Source of the DNA: Caldanaerovirga acetigignens
Lineage (GTDB): Bacteria > Bacillota > Thermosediminibacteria > Thermosediminibacterales > Thermosediminibacteraceae
Reading direction: 5' to 3'
DNA: 64,000 nt
Assembly (NCBI RefSeq): GCF_900142995.1
Contig: NZ_FRCR01000010.1
Location: forward strand, 1-64,000
The notes below the pieces were generated by a model that saw only the letters and a program-made list of their open reading frames with translations, searched no databases and was not told the origin of the DNA. The position numbers were made by a program, and so were the translations under genes. Below are positions 1 through 8,489 of the stretch, in pieces (positions within the stretch are counted from its first letter, which is position 1; each line of letters opens with the position of its first letter).

Positions 1-1144
1 CAAAACGAAGGCCTTCTTCCATCGCTATCGGCGCTATCAGCTCTATCTCCATTACAATGTTGTCCCCGGGCATTACCATCTCCGTGCCTTCCGGTAACTT
101 TATTACCCCTGTCACGTCCGTCGTCCTAAAGTAAAACTGCGGCCTGTATCCGTTGAAAAACGGCGTGTGCCTTCCCCCTTCTTCCTTCTTCAAAACGTAT
201 ACCTGTCCCTTAAACTTCGTGTGCGGATGCACACTCCCAGGTTTCGCTATTACCATGCCCCTCTCTACTTCGTTCTTGTCTATGCCGCGAAGCAGCGCTC
301 CTATGTTGTCCCCTGCTACCGCCTGGTCCAATACCTTCCGGAACATCTCTACTCCTGTCACTACCGTCTTCTTCTTCTCCGGTGAAAGTCCCACTATCTC
401 TACTTCGTCTCCTACTTTCAATGTCCCTCTCTCTACTCTCCCCGTCACTACCGTCCCACGGCCTGTTATGGAAAATACGTCCTCTATCGGCATCAGGAAC
501 GGCTTGTCAGCATCCCGCTGCGGCGTCGGTATATATTCGTCTACCGCGTCCATCAAAGCCCATATCTTGCCGCACCATTCGCACTCCCTCTTGCCGCACC
601 CGCACTCTAACGCCTTCAACGCTGAACCTGCTATCACCGGCACTTCATCCCCAGGAAATTCATACGTGGAAAGTAGCTCCCTCACTTCCATCTCCACAAG
701 TTCCAAAAGCTCCGGATCGTCCACCATGTCCACCTTGTTCATGAATACCACTATATACGGCACCCCTACCTGCCTCGCCAGCAGGATGTGCTCCCTCGTC
801 TGGGGCATCGGCCCGTCAGCCGCCGATACCACCAGTATCGCACCGTCCATCTGCGCCGCCCCTGTTATCATGTTCTTTACGTAGTCGGCATGCCCCGGAC
901 AATCCACGTGGGCGTAGTGCCTCTTTTCAGTCTCGTATTCCACGTGCGCCGTCGCTATCGTTATTCCGCGCTCCCTCTCCTCGGGCGCCTTGTCTATTTG
1001 GTCGTAAGCTACAAAGTTCGCAAATCCAGCGGTCGACAAAACCCTCGTTATCGCCGCTGTCAATGTGGTCTTCCCGTGGTCTACGTGACCTATCGTGCCT
1101 ACGTTTACGTGAGGCTTCTTCCTCTCAAATTTTTGCTTTGCCAT
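1..1144 (-). CDS. tuf: Elongation factor Tu, 3' end cut by window edge
   Basis: EF-Tu is the GTPase that delivers aminoacyl-tRNA to the ribosomal A site. The ORF starts at ATG 1144 with AAGGAGG at 1152-1158 and runs off the left edge after about 381 of the usual 400 codons. The G-domain motifs GHVDHGKT (residues 19-26), DCPGHADY (81-88) and NKVD (136-139) are intact, followed by domain 2 sequence. An insert around residues 181-191 carries four cysteines as C-x-C-x4-C-x2-C, which I recall from Thermoanaerobacter-type EF-Tu and which could bind a metal. It has its own promoter between it and the tRNA cluster. Confidence 0.98.
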   Translation of the reverse strand, partial: MAKQKFERKKPHVNVGTIGHVDHGKTTLTAAITRVLSTAGFANFVAYDQIDKAPEERERGITIATAHVEYETEKRHYAHVDCPGHADYVKNMITGAAQMDGAILVVSAADGPMPQTREHILLARQVGVPYIVVFMNKVDMVDDPELLELVEMEVRELLSTYEFPGDEVPVIAGSALKALECGCGKRECEWCGKIWALMDAVDEYIPTPQRDADKPFLMPIEDVFSITGRGTVVTGRVERGTLKVGDEVEIVGLSPEKKKTVVTGVEMFRKVLDQAVAGDNIGALLRGIDKNEVERGMVIAKPGSVHPHTKFKGQVYVLKKEEGGRHTPFFNGYRPQFYFRTTDVTGVIKLPEGTEMVMPGDNIVMEIELIAPIAMEEGLRF

Positions 1145-1208
1145 CGCTTTTCCTCCTTAATTATGTAGAATAAAAATTAAAATAATAAAAAAATGCTCGT
1201 CCTCCTAT

Positions 1209-1237
1209 ATTATAACCAAATAAAAGTCAATTTTCAA
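1209..1237 (-). promoter_or_regulatory. Sigma-A promoter of tuf
   Basis: On the minus strand TTGAAA (1232-1237) and TATAAT (1209-1214) are separated by 17 bp. It lies between tRNA-Thr and tuf, so tuf can be transcribed independently of the tRNA operon. Confidence 0.75.
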
Positions 1238-1255
1238 ATAGTTTCAACATAAAAA

Positions 1256-1331
1256 TGGAGCCCACGACCGGGATCGAACCGGCGACCTCCGCCTTACCAA
1301 GGCGACGCTCTGCCGACTGAGCTACGTGGGC
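1256..1331 (-). tRNA. tRNA-Thr (anticodon GGT)
   Basis: 76 nt cloverleaf with acceptor GCCCACG/CGTGGGC, a seven-base anticodon loop with GGT, a TTCGA T-loop, and encoded CCA. Last of four tRNAs in a minus-strand operon. Confidence 0.96.
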
Positions 1332-1338
1332 ATATCTA

Positions 1339-1415
1339 TGGTGGCGGGGGCTGGATTTGAACCAGCGACCTTCGGGTTATGAGCCCGACGAGCTTCCAGA
1401 CTGCTCCACCCCGCG
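1339..1415 (-). tRNA. Initiator tRNA-fMet (CAT)
   Basis: 77 nt with encoded CCA. Two initiator hallmarks are visible: three consecutive G-C pairs at the base of the anticodon stem (GGG/CCC) and an unpaired position 1:72 (C opposite C). It is therefore called the initiator rather than elongator Met. Confidence 0.95.
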
Positions 1416-1426
1416 ACGTCAACTTT

Positions 1427-1502
1427 TGGAGCGGGAAACGGGATTCGAACCCGCGACACCCAGCTTGGAAGGCTGGTGCTCTGCCATCTGAGCTATTCCC
1501 GC
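1427..1502 (-). tRNA. tRNA-Gly (TCC)
   Basis: 76 nt cloverleaf, acceptor GCGGGAA, anticodon stem CCAGC/GCTGG around a loop with TCC, encoded CCA. Confidence 0.96.
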
Positions 1503-1506
1503 ATCA

Positions 1507-1593
1507 TGGTGGAGAGAGGTGGATTCGAACCACCGAAGGCGTGCGCCAGCAGATTTACAGTCTGCCCCCTTTGGCCAACTCGGGCATCTCTCC
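1507..1593 (-). tRNA. tRNA-Tyr (GTA)
   Basis: 87 nt with the long variable arm of bacterial tRNA-Tyr, acceptor GGAGAGA, anticodon GTA, encoded CCA. First gene of the Tyr-Gly-fMet-Thr operon. Confidence 0.96.
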
Positions 1594-1612
1594 ACACTGC
1601 CGTGCTCTTTAT

Positions 1613-1641
1613 ATTATAAAAGCAAAAAATGTTTTGGTCAA
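1613..1641 (-). promoter_or_regulatory. Promoter of the Tyr-Gly-fMet-Thr tRNA operon
   Basis: TTGACC (1636-1641), 17 bp spacer, TATAAT (1613-1618) on the minus strand, about 20 bp upstream of tRNA-Tyr. Confidence 0.8.
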
Positions 1642-1656
1642 TAGCTATTTTATTAC

Positions 1657-2301
1657 TTAAATATCCCTTACTTCCAAATATTTTTCCAGTTTTCTTTTTA
1701 CCCTCTGCAGGGCGTTGTCGATAGATTTTACGTGTCGCTTAAGTTCTTTTGCTATCTCCTGGTAGGACTTCCCGTTTAAGTAGGATATCAGCACTTCCCA
1801 TTCTAACTTGCTTAATATTTCTCCCATCTTGCACTCTATATCTGCCACTTCTTCCCGGCTGATTATGAGTTCCTCCGGGTCGGTAATCTTTACCTCGGAT
1901 AACACATCCATCAGCGTGCGTTCCGAATCTTCATCGTAAATAGGCTTATTTAAAGAAACGTAAGAATTGAGCGGTATATGCTTTTGGCGGGTAGCCGTTT
2001 TAATAGCTGTGATTATCTGCCTTGTAATGCATAGCTCCGCGAAAGCCCTGAAGGACGATAGTTTATCCGGGTTAAAATCCCTTATTGCCTTATAAAGGCC
2101 TATCATGCCTTCTTGAATTATGTCTTCCCGATCTGCCCCTATTAAGAAATAGGACCTCGCCTTTGATTTCACAAAATTCTTGTATTTGTTTATAAGGTAC
2201 TCCAACGCTTCGCGGCTTCCGCTTCTTGCCTCGTACACTACCTCCTCGTCCTGCATGTCCTCGTAACAGGCAAACTCTTTTTTATGAAGCCCCGCCTTCA
2301 C
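1657..2301 (-). CDS. sigH: RNA polymerase sigma-H factor
   Basis: Alternative sigma factor that turns on early sporulation and post-exponential genes in Firmicutes. The 214-residue protein has the sigma-70 region 2 core (RSYFLIGADREDIIQEG, then IGLYKAIRDF) and a C-terminal region 4 helix-turn-helix (SYQEIAKELKRHVKSIDNAL). Length matches the SigH family. The start is GTG 2301 with a GGGGG ribosome-binding site about seven bases upstream. It follows rlmB and yacP in the usual clostridial order, which supports the SigH assignment over other sigma factors. Confidence 0.95.
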   Translation of the reverse strand: MKAGLHKKEFACYEDMQDEEVVYEARSGSREALEYLINKYKNFVKSKARSYFLIGADREDIIQEGMIGLYKAIRDFNPDKLSSFRAFAELCITRQIITAIKTATRQKHIPLNSYVSLNKPIYDEDSERTLMDVLSEVKITDPEELIISREEVADIECKMGEILSKLEWEVLISYLNGKSYQEIAKELKRHVKSIDNALQRVKRKLEKYLEVRDI

Positions 2302-2359
2302 ATTATCGCCCCCTGCAGAAATAGACCTATTCCATTATAGCTCATAGTAATTCGAGTAG

Positions 2360-2890
2360 TCAAGCTCCCTTGCCGCCTTTAAAGCGCTCGAGAATGAGTC
2401 TTAATATGCTTTTATCTACCCTTTCCGCCAATGTATTTCTTTCTAACTTCTGTATTTCTTCCTGCCTTCTCCTTTTTTCCGCCAAAGCCAGTATTTCATT
2501 CCTTAATTCCCTTGCTGACACCCGTATAGCTCCGCGACCCATTACAATTTGCTGCTCTATCCAGTCGGAAGTAGCTACTCTTACTTTATCTTTCTTTCCC
2601 ATAGAGTCTACCGATCTTTCTATGTATGCATCAGCAGTCTCCCCTTCTCTTGTGAATACTACCTCTACCCCATTTATGAAGTAATGAGCCCCACAACTCC
2701 CTTCGACATGATGGGCATCGAAGACCACGATAATTTTCGTCCCTGTTTGAGCTGCGTAGTCGCTCATGATATCCACTAGCTTGTCCCTTGCTGTCTCAAG
2801 GCTTACGCTTTTTGCCTCTATAAGCTCCGGCCATGCATTTATAACATTATATCCGTCTACAAATAAATATTCTTCCTGTTTTTCAACCAT
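2360..2890 (-). CDS. yacP: NYN-domain endoribonuclease YacP/Rae1
   Basis: 176-residue PIN-like NYN nuclease. In Bacillus the orthologue Rae1 binds the ribosomal A site and cleaves certain mRNAs during translation. The N-terminus shows the NYN hallmark FVDGYNVINAWPEL (Asp and Asn of the acidic site), then VVFDAHH and VFTREGETADAYIE, which supply further acidic residues. The C-terminal 40 residues form a basic helix. It overlaps the end of rlmB by 8 bp, so the two are translationally coupled. Function in this organism is inferred from the family. Confidence 0.93.
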   Translation of the reverse strand: MVEKQEEYLFVDGYNVINAWPELIEAKSVSLETARDKLVDIMSDYAAQTGTKIIVVFDAHHVEGSCGAHYFINGVEVVFTREGETADAYIERSVDSMGKKDKVRVATSDWIEQQIVMGRGAIRVSARELRNEILALAEKRRRQEEIQKLERNTLAERVDKSILRLILERFKGGKGA

Positions 2891-3593
2891 GCCTTCCTTC
2901 CCTTTGCCTCAAAATTTCATATCCTAGGACCGCCGCGGCAACTGCAGCGTTAAGTGACGTCACGTGCCCCCGCATGGGAAGGCTAACCAGAAAGTCACAT
3001 TTTTCCTTTACCAGTTTCCCTAACCCTTTATCCTCGCCCCCCACCACCAGGGCAATGGGTCCTGTTAAATCCGCCTCGTAGTAAGGTTTACCCTCCGGGT
3101 CGGCGCCTACCACCCATATTCCCCTTTCCTTAAAGTATTCCAGGGTCGAAGCTATGTTGACAACCCGCGCCACGTTTACATGCTCGGAAGTTCCCTCCGA
3201 CACCTTGACCACAGCAGGCGTAACTGCACAGGCCCTTCGTTTCGGAATTACTATACCGTGGACACCCAAACAGTCGGCGGTTCTTATAATGCTTCCCAGG
3301 TTCTGGGGGTCGCTTATTTCATTCAGCACAAAAATGAATGGCTCCTCGTTCATTTCTTCAGCCGCTTCCAAAAGGTCCTCAACTGAAACGTATTCCTTTG
3401 GCGAAGTAACGGCAATTATCCCTTGAGGATTCCTAGTCTGGGCCATCTTTACAAAACTTTCGCAGGGAAGCTCCACGACGGGTATGCCAGCGCTTTTTGC
3501 AAGCTCTATTATCTTTTTTATGTCGCCCTGCTGCTTTCCTTTTTTTATATAAATTTTATTCAAAGGCCGGCCTGCTTTCAAAGCTTCCAGCAC
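2883..3593 (-). CDS. rlmB: 23S rRNA (guanosine-2'-O-)-methyltransferase RlmB (TrmH/SpoU family)
   Basis: SPOUT-fold methyltransferase that 2'-O-methylates G2251 (E. coli numbering) of 23S rRNA. An N-terminal substrate-binding domain (about residues 1-75) precedes the catalytic domain with FVLNEISDPQNLGSIIRTAD, LVVGGEDKGL and the C-terminal LPMRGHVTSLNAAVAAAV knot motif. The first conventional start is GTG 3593. Reading frame and family similarity continue six codons upstream to an ATA at 3609-3611. That ATA sits six bases after AAAAGGAG (3618-3625) and would give the expected N-terminus (IEGKNAVLEAL). The true start may therefore be ATA. No other upstream start exists because thyX is divergent. 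Confidence 0.93.
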   Translation of the reverse strand: MLEALKAGRPLNKIYIKKGKQQGDIKKIIELAKSAGIPVVELPCESFVKMAQTRNPQGIIAVTSPKEYVSVEDLLEAAEEMNEEPFIFVLNEISDPQNLGSIIRTADCLGVHGIVIPKRRACAVTPAVVKVSEGTSEHVNVARVVNIASTLEYFKERGIWVVGADPEGKPYYEADLTGPIALVVGGEDKGLGKLVKEKCDFLVSLPMRGHVTSLNAAVAAAVLGYEILRQREGRHG

Positions 3594-3760
3594 CGCATTT
3601 TTCCCTTCTATTTGAAACTCCTTTTCTATGTCCCACCACTCCCCATGATGGATTTTGCCAATCGCTGTTTTCGGTAAATGCTCTTAATGATATAATGGTG
3701 TAAACGAAGTTTGTAATCATGATATTTCAATTTGCTTTAAAAGTCAAGGAGGCGAATAAC

Positions 3761-4912
3761 ATGAGGGTAACCGTTTTGACCCATACCCCCGAACCCGAAA
3801 AAACAGTGGCTGCAGCGGCCCGCCTTTGTTATTCCAGAATCGGCCCAATGGAAATTATGGAAAACTTAACCGACGAAAAGGTGGCTTCTTTCATACAAAA
3901 ACTGATAAATTCGGGCCACATGTCGCCTTTGGAGCATGTAAGCTTTACCTTCGCCGTAGAAGGAGTCAGCCGAACATTACTCGCCCAGCTCACCCGCCAC
4001 CGGATAGCCTCATACTCGGTTCAAAGTTTGAGGTATAACAATCCTTTCGAAGAAGAACTGAGTAGTCAGGATGAAGCACAAACCACCTGTTTGAAAGCCC
4101 AAAACAGGGCATACCTGCAGGGTGTTGCCTCAAGCGGAAAATACATGGCTCTCGTAGGAGGAGACATAAAAGAAGCCGAACTGGAAGAAATAAGAAAAAA
4201 TCTACCGGACAAAATCAACCGCGAATACCCCGGCCACTATTTAAGGGGGCTATTCGACGCCGACGGCAAAATAACCGATGACGGTTTTTCCTTATCTTTC
4301 CCAGAAAAATTTTATTCGATTCTCTCTCAAACCCCTTTTGAGTTTGAGCAAAAGGGCGAAAGCCTCTTTTTATCCGGAAAGAAAGCGGTGGATTTTTGTC
4401 TTTTTATTTATGATGGACTTGATTTTGTCCGTTCACTATATTCCAGGGAAAAACTGGCGAATCTTTGCAAAATGGCTCCGGAATTTTTCAGCAAAATTAA
4501 AACACAGGCGAGAGATTATATCGCGCAGCGCTATTACTGCGTACTTCCGGCGGAAATAGAAAAAAATCTTGATGCGATTTTGACGTATATAGCCGCCCTG
4601 GAAAATTGCAAAAAGGCTTACCTTGACATGGTGAAAATGGGAGTCGACAAGGAGGACGCCCGCTACATACTGCCGATGGGGACCTGCACAAACCTCGTTG
4701 TCACCATGAACGCGAGGAGCCTTTATAATTTCTTTAACCTCCGCTGCTGCGAAAGGGCCCAGTCGGAAATCCGAAAGTTAGCCCGGATGATGCTGGACGA
4801 AGTAAGAAAAATAGCCCCGAACCTTTTCAAAAAGGCCGGAGCTCCCTGCGAGGCCACGGGGTACTGCCCGGAAGGAGCCTTCAGCTGCGGGAAGTATCCT
4901 GTCCGGAATTGA
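3761..4912 (+). CDS. thyX: Flavin-dependent thymidylate synthase ThyX with LAGLIDADG-like insert
   Basis: ThyX makes dTMP from dUMP using methylene-tetrahydrofolate and FAD/NADPH. The start is ATG 3761 after AAGGAGG. The ThyX signature RHRIASYSVQSLRY is at residues 80-92, and the dUMP-binding segment (TMNARSLYNFFNLRCCERAQ) is at 315-334. At 383 residues it is about 150 longer than typical ThyX. The extra sequence lies between SLRY and YYCVLPAEIEKN and includes YLRGLFDADGK, a LAGLIDADG-type motif. In related genomes this gene lies co-oriented between mrnC and rlmB; here it is inverted. Its 3' end overlaps mrnC convergently by 32 bp. Confidence 0.93.
   Translation: MRVTVLTHTPEPEKTVAAAARLCYSRIGPMEIMENLTDEKVASFIQKLINSGHMSPLEHVSFTFAVEGVSRTLLAQLTRHRIASYSVQSLRYNNPFEEELSSQDEAQTTCLKAQNRAYLQGVASSGKYMALVGGDIKEAELEEIRKNLPDKINREYPGHYLRGLFDADGKITDDGFSLSFPEKFYSILSQTPFEFEQKGESLFLSGKKAVDFCLFIYDGLDFVRSLYSREKLANLCKMAPEFFSKIKTQARDYIAQRYYCVLPAEIEKNLDAILTYIAALENCKKAYLDMVKMGVDKEDARYILPMGTCTNLVVTMNARSLYNFFNLRCCERAQSEIRKLARMMLDEVRKIAPNLFKKAGAPCEATGYCPEGAFSCGKYPVRN
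4037..4525 (+). other. LAGLIDADG homing-endonuclease-like domain inserted in ThyX
   Basis: About 160 residues (93-255 of ThyX) that ordinary ThyX lacks. The segment has one intact motif (YLRGLFDADGKI) followed by alternating strands/helices and LSGKKAVDFCLFIYDG, which resembles the C-terminal part of LAGLIDADG domains. No intein splice motifs are visible: no Cys/Ser at the upstream border and no His-Asn at the downstream border. It therefore probably stays in the protein. Borders are approximate. Confidence 0.65.
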
Positions 4913-5294
4913 CCAATGCAAAGGAAGCCATGAGGATTTTGTTGAGTCTATCGTTTTTCCCCGAAAGGTAAAGGTAGCCCAAGAGCGCCTCAAAACCGGT
5001 GCTGTAATGGTAGTCCATTATATCCGCGTTCTTGGGCACCGAATTTACTTTTGCGTTTCGGGCCTTTCGCACCACATCCCTCTCTTCAGGCGTCAGGTAC
5101 TCTTCTATTTTTTTCAGGACTTCGGCTTGTGCCGAAGCCCTGACATACTTTACCGTCTCCTGATGAAGGTCCTTCACTTTTTTCCCGCTTCCCACCACCA
5201 TTGTCCTGACAAACAGGTTGAACACGGCGTCTCCCACAAAAGCCAATGCCAAGGAAGAAAGCTCCGATACGCTTTTATTCTTTTCGTTTTCCAC
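4881..5294 (-). CDS. mrnC: Mini-ribonuclease III
   Basis: Dimeric RNase III-like enzyme without a dsRNA-binding domain, which matures 23S rRNA ends in Gram-positives. The 137-residue protein shows the RNase III core ALAFVGDAVFNLFVR and, further on, YHYSTGFEALLGYLYLSG with the second acidic cluster. The last 10 codons overlap the convergent thyX. Its position just downstream of cysS is the conserved Firmicute arrangement. Confidence 0.94.
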   Translation of the reverse strand: MENEKNKSVSELSSLALAFVGDAVFNLFVRTMVVGSGKKVKDLHQETVKYVRASAQAEVLKKIEEYLTPEERDVVRKARNAKVNSVPKNADIMDYHYSTGFEALLGYLYLSGKNDRLNKILMASFALVNSGQDTSRS

Positions 5295-5308
5295 TACTCA
5301 CCACTCCG

Positions 5309-6706
5309 TTAAGCCCGCCGCCACCTGGTGCCGGTCGGCGTATCTTCAATTATTATTCCCCGAGCTTTGAGCTCATCCCTGATCTTATCGGCGAGCGCGT
5401 AATTTTTCGCTTTTCTCGCTTCCTCTCTTTCTTTTATCATTCGCTCGATCTCTTCATCAAGCAGCGCCGGCTGGAATTTTGAAAAAAGCCCAAGGACTCC
5501 TCCTAATTCCAGCACCAGCTCTTTTGTCTTTTTTACTGCTTCCTTTGAGGAATTCTCGCTTAAGCTCACGTTAAACTCCCTTACGATATCGAATAAAGCG
5601 GCTATGGCGCTTGCGGTGTTAAAATCATCGTCCATGCTTTCGATAAATTTTTCCTTGTTTTCCAACTGCCTTTTTATATATTCCTCTTCCATATTGCTCA
5701 TTTGTCTTTCCGGCGCTACTTTTTCCAGATGCTCCATGGCATAAAGCGCCGTATAAAGTCGCTCCAATGCACTCTTTGATTGTTCCATTAACTCCTTGCT
5801 GAAGTTAATAGGGCTCCTGTAATGGGACGACAGCATCAAAAGCCTCAGCACTTCCGCTTCGTATTCCTTAAGAATTTCCCTTACTGTAAAGAAATTTCCC
5901 AAGGACTTCGACATTTTTTCATTGTTGATATTTAGGTAACCTACGTGCATGAAGAATCTGGCAAAGGGCTTTCCGGTGACGGCTTCGCTCTGGGCGATTT
6001 CGTTTTCGTGGTGGGGAAAGATTAGGTCCGGTCCCCCGCCGTGGATGTCTATGGTCTCTCCCAGGTGTTTTATCGCCATAACCGAACATTCTATGTGCCA
6101 GCCAGGCCTTCCCTCTCCCCAAGGACTGAGCCAGGCAGGCTCGCCGGGTTTTTTCGCTTTCCATAGGGCGAAGTCCATCGGATCCCTCTTTTTTTCTCCG
6201 GGCTCTACTCTCGCCCCAGCCTCGAGTTCCTCCAAATTCTGCCCAGAGAGCTTACCGTAACCGGGAAAGCTCTTTGCCGAAAAATAAACGTCACCCTCCA
6301 CAACGTAAGCATAGCCCTTTTCTATCAGCACCTTTATGAATTCTATGATATCTTGTATGTGTTCCGTAGCCCTCGGGTGAACGTCGGCCCTTTTTATGTT
6401 GAGGGCATCTGCGTCTTTGAAGTACTCCTCGATGAACCTGTCACCTAATTCCTTGACGGTAATCCCTTCTTCGTTTGCTCTCTTTATCATCTTATCATCA
6501 ACGTCGGTGAAATTTTGAACGAATTTTACATCATAACCCTTGTATTTCAGGTAATTTCTCACCACATCAAAGGTTATGAAAACCCTCGCGTTGCCCACGT
6601 GAAAATAGTCGTAAACCGTGGGACCGCAGGCGTATATGGTAACCTTGTTTCCGTTAAGCGGTATGAACTCCTCTTTCTTTTTTGTCAGGGTATTGTATAT
6701 CTTCAC
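5309..6706 (-). CDS. cysS: Cysteinyl-tRNA synthetase
   Basis: Class I synthetase charging tRNA-Cys. Visible motifs: the HIGH-equivalent [14 protein letters not shown] near the N-terminus, zinc ligands in [11 protein letters not shown] and [19 protein letters not shown], and KMSKS in [16 protein letters not shown] 6706 is chosen as start because AAAGGAGG lies seven bases upstream; a longer frame to 6724 lacks a ribosome-binding site. The start overlaps the end of cysE by about 53 bp. Together with cysE it is under the cysteine T-box upstream. Confidence 0.96.
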   Translation of the reverse strand: MKIYNTLTKKKEEFIPLNGNKVTIYACGPTVYDYFHVGNARVFITFDVVRNYLKYKGYDVKFVQNFTDVDDKMIKRANEEGITVKELGDRFIEEYFKDADALNIKRADVHPRATEHIQDIIEFIKVLIEKGYAYVVEGDVYFSAKSFPGYGKLSGQNLEELEAGARVEPGEKKRDPMDFALWKAKKPGEPAWLSPWGEGRPGWHIECSVMAIKHLGETIDIHGGGPDLIFPHHENEIAQSEAVTGKPFARFFMHVGYLNINNEKMSKSLGNFFTVREILKEYEAEVLRLLMLSSHYRSPINFSKELMEQSKSALERLYTALYAMEHLEKVAPERQMSNMEEEYIKRQLENKEKFIESMDDDFNTASAIAALFDIVREFNVSLSENSSKEAVKKTKELVLELGGVLGLFSKFQPALLDEEIERMIKEREEARKAKNYALADKIRDELKARGIIIEDTPTGTRWRRA

Positions 6707-7373
6707 CTTCTTGCCTCCTTTCAAGTTGCTTTATCCTTTGCTCTAACTCCTCTATTTTCCTTTGCAAACTCTTCATCATATCTGCCACCGGGTCGGGCAG
6801 AAGGTGATGGTCCAGGTCAACTTTTGTAAAGTCAGCCTTTGCAAAGTCTATCTTCTTTCTCACAACAGCCTTACCAGGCACACCCACCACCGTGCAGTTA
6901 GGCGGCACGTCCTTCAAAACCACCGCACCAGCTCCTATTTTGCAGTTGTCGCCAATCTTTATCGGTCCGAGGATTTTAGCGCCAGCCCCTACGACTATAT
7001 TGTTGCCGAGAGTCGGATGCCTTTTCCCCTTTTCCTTGCCCGTGCCTCCTAAAGTCACTCCCTGATACAGGGTGACGTTATCTCCAATTTCGGTGGTCTC
7101 GCCAATCACCACTCCCATTCCGTGGTCTATGAAAAAGCCCTTACCTATTTTGGCCCCCGGGTGTATTTCTATGCCCGTTAAAAACCTGGATATCTGGGAT
7201 ATAATCCTAGCTATCAGAAATAACTTTTTCTGGTAAAAGAAATGAGCTATTCTATGCATCAAAATGGCATGAAACCCAGGATAGCAAAGGATTACTTCCA
7301 GGATGCTTTTTGCCGCTGGATCGCGCTCGAATACGACTTTTATGTCTTCCCTTATGGTTTTTAAAAAGGACAT
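6654..7373 (-). CDS. cysE: Serine O-acetyltransferase
   Basis: Makes O-acetylserine from serine and acetyl-CoA, the first step of cysteine synthesis. The protein of about 239 residues has an N-terminal helical domain and the left-handed beta-helix hexapeptide region ([20 protein letters not shown], then [11 protein letters not shown]). It ends in a coiled, charged tail that overlaps cysS. ATG 7373 is preceded by GGAGGGG. It is the first gene after the T-box, matching cysteine-limitation control of both cysteine synthesis and charging. Confidence 0.95.
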   Translation of the reverse strand: MSFLKTIREDIKVVFERDPAAKSILEVILCYPGFHAILMHRIAHFFYQKKLFLIARIISQISRFLTGIEIHPGAKIGKGFFIDHGMGVVIGETTEIGDNVTLYQGVTLGGTGKEKGKRHPTLGNNIVVGAGAKILGPIKIGDNCKIGAGAVVLKDVPPNCTVVGVPGKAVVRKKIDFAKADFTKVDLDHHLLPDPVADMMKSLQRKIEELEQRIKQLERRQEGEDIQYPDKKERGVHTA

Positions 7374-7426
7374 ATTTCCCCTCCTCAAATTCTATTATTA
7401 TTGTATTATTTTTGCTTAATAATAAA

Positions 7427-7637
7427 GGCCTTTCACCTCTGCAGAGGCGAAAGGCCCGCGGTCCCACTCTGATTTTTCGCTCTTTTCCTTAACGGCCTAA
7501 GCCGCAGGCCTCTACTTTTGATTTCAAGGCCTGAACTCAGGGGCGCAACTTCGTTCCCGCCTTTCCTTGAAACCGCTCTCAGCCGCCGGCGGTTTCTCTC
7601 TGTAAGGGTATCGGGCCTACATAACCCCGTCATCGCT
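7427..7637 (-). ncRNA. T-box leader (cysteine-type) of cysE-cysS
   Basis: The T-box antiterminator sequence AGAGTGGGACCGCGG is on the minus strand at 7456-7470. It is followed at once by a strong terminator hairpin (GGCCTTTCGCCTC / GAGGTGAAAGGCC, 7427-7456) and a T-rich stretch. Stem I sequence occupies the upstream part. A TGC triplet at 7545-7547 is the likely Cys specifier and fits the downstream genes. Uncharged tRNA-Cys should allow readthrough. Confidence 0.92.
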
Positions 7638-7663
7638 TATCTTTTTATTCTGTTTTGCTTTTT

Positions 7664-7692
7664 ATGATAATAGAATTTAGTATTTAAGTCAA
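7664..7692 (-). promoter_or_regulatory. Promoter of the T-box/cysE-cysS operon
   Basis: TTGACT (7687-7692), 17 bp, TATCAT (7664-7669) on the minus strand, just upstream of the T-box leader. Confidence 0.7.
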
Positions 7693-7713
7693 GCGATTTT
7701 ATCAGAATTTATC

Positions 7714-7745
7714 AAAAACCATTTTCTAAGCTGTTTATTTAGAAA
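7714..7745 (-). terminator. Weak terminator after pflA
   Basis: TTTCTAA/TTAGAAA hairpin on the minus strand followed by ATGGTTTTTG, shortly after the pflA stop. AU-rich stem, so modest strength. Confidence 0.5.
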
Positions 7746-7753
7746 CTAGCATC

Positions 7754-8485
7754 CTAAATAACGTTTAACCCCATTTCTCCCAAAATCGCCTTTGCCCTTT
7801 CCAGAATTTTTCGGCACGGCGGTTTTACGTCCTTCAATGGATACTTTAGTCCGAGAGCCTCCCACTTGTGGATTCCCAATTTGTGATAGGGCAAAAGTTC
7901 CACCAGCTCCAGCGAATTTAGGCTTTTCAAAAATTCGCCCAGTTTTTTAAGGTGCGTTACGTCATCTGTTATCCCAGGTAGTAGCACATGTCTTATCCAA
8001 ATCCTCTTGCCAAGAGAATCTATATAGCGAAGATTTTCTAGGATTAATCGGTTATCCCTACCGGTAAGCTTGACGTGTACTTTCGGGTCTAAATGCTTTA
8101 TATCAAACAGGACGAGGTCGGTATAAGGTAGGATTTTTTCAAAAGCATCCTTTTTGCAATACCCCGCTGTATCGAGGGCCGTATTTATGCCTGCATCTTT
8201 GCACTTTTTCATGATGTGCGCCGCAAAATCCGGCTGGAGGGTGGGCTCACCCCCAGAAAGGGTTACTCCCCCTCCCGATGCATCCATATATGGCTTAAAT
8301 GAAACTATTCTTTCCACCAGAATATCTGCGTCTTCTACCCTCCCGCCTGAAAGCGGCCAGGTGTCCGGATTATGGCAGTAAACGCACCTCAAGGAGCATC
8401 CCTGCAAAAATACCACGAAACGTATCCCCGGCCCATCTAATGTCCCCATACTTTCGACAGAATGCACCCTGCCCTTTTGCCCCAC
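7754..8485 (-). CDS. pflA: Pyruvate formate-lyase activating enzyme (radical SAM)
   Basis: Installs the glycyl radical on PFL using a 4Fe-4S cluster and S-adenosylmethionine. The cluster motif is CSLRCVYCHNPDTW (C-x3-C-x2-C), followed by the SAM-binding GGVTLSGGEP. The length of 243 residues is typical of PflA. It starts 5 bp after the stop of pflB, so the pair is one operon. Confidence 0.97.
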   Translation of the reverse strand: MGQKGRVHSVESMGTLDGPGIRFVVFLQGCSLRCVYCHNPDTWPLSGGRVEDADILVERIVSFKPYMDASGGGVTLSGGEPTLQPDFAAHIMKKCKDAGINTALDTAGYCKKDAFEKILPYTDLVLFDIKHLDPKVHVKLTGRDNRLILENLRYIDSLGKRIWIRHVLLPGITDDVTHLKKLGEFLKSLNSLELVELLPYHKLGIHKWEALGLKYPLKDVKPPCRKILERAKAILGEMGLNVI

Positions 8486-8489
8486 CTTA

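Noticed and set aside
153..884. Long plus-strand ORF antisense to tuf
   Set aside because: Ser/Thr/Pro-rich shadow of a highly expressed gene with strong codon bias; no start signals.
1379..1660. 93-codon plus-strand ORF over the tRNA genes
   Set aside because: Antisense reading of tRNA-fMet, Gly and Tyr; no ribosome-binding site and no protein features.
4037..4525. ThyX insert as an intein
   Set aside because: No Cys/Ser/Thr at the upstream junction, no Thr-x2-His block B and no His-Asn before the downstream extein, so it is called an inserted domain instead.
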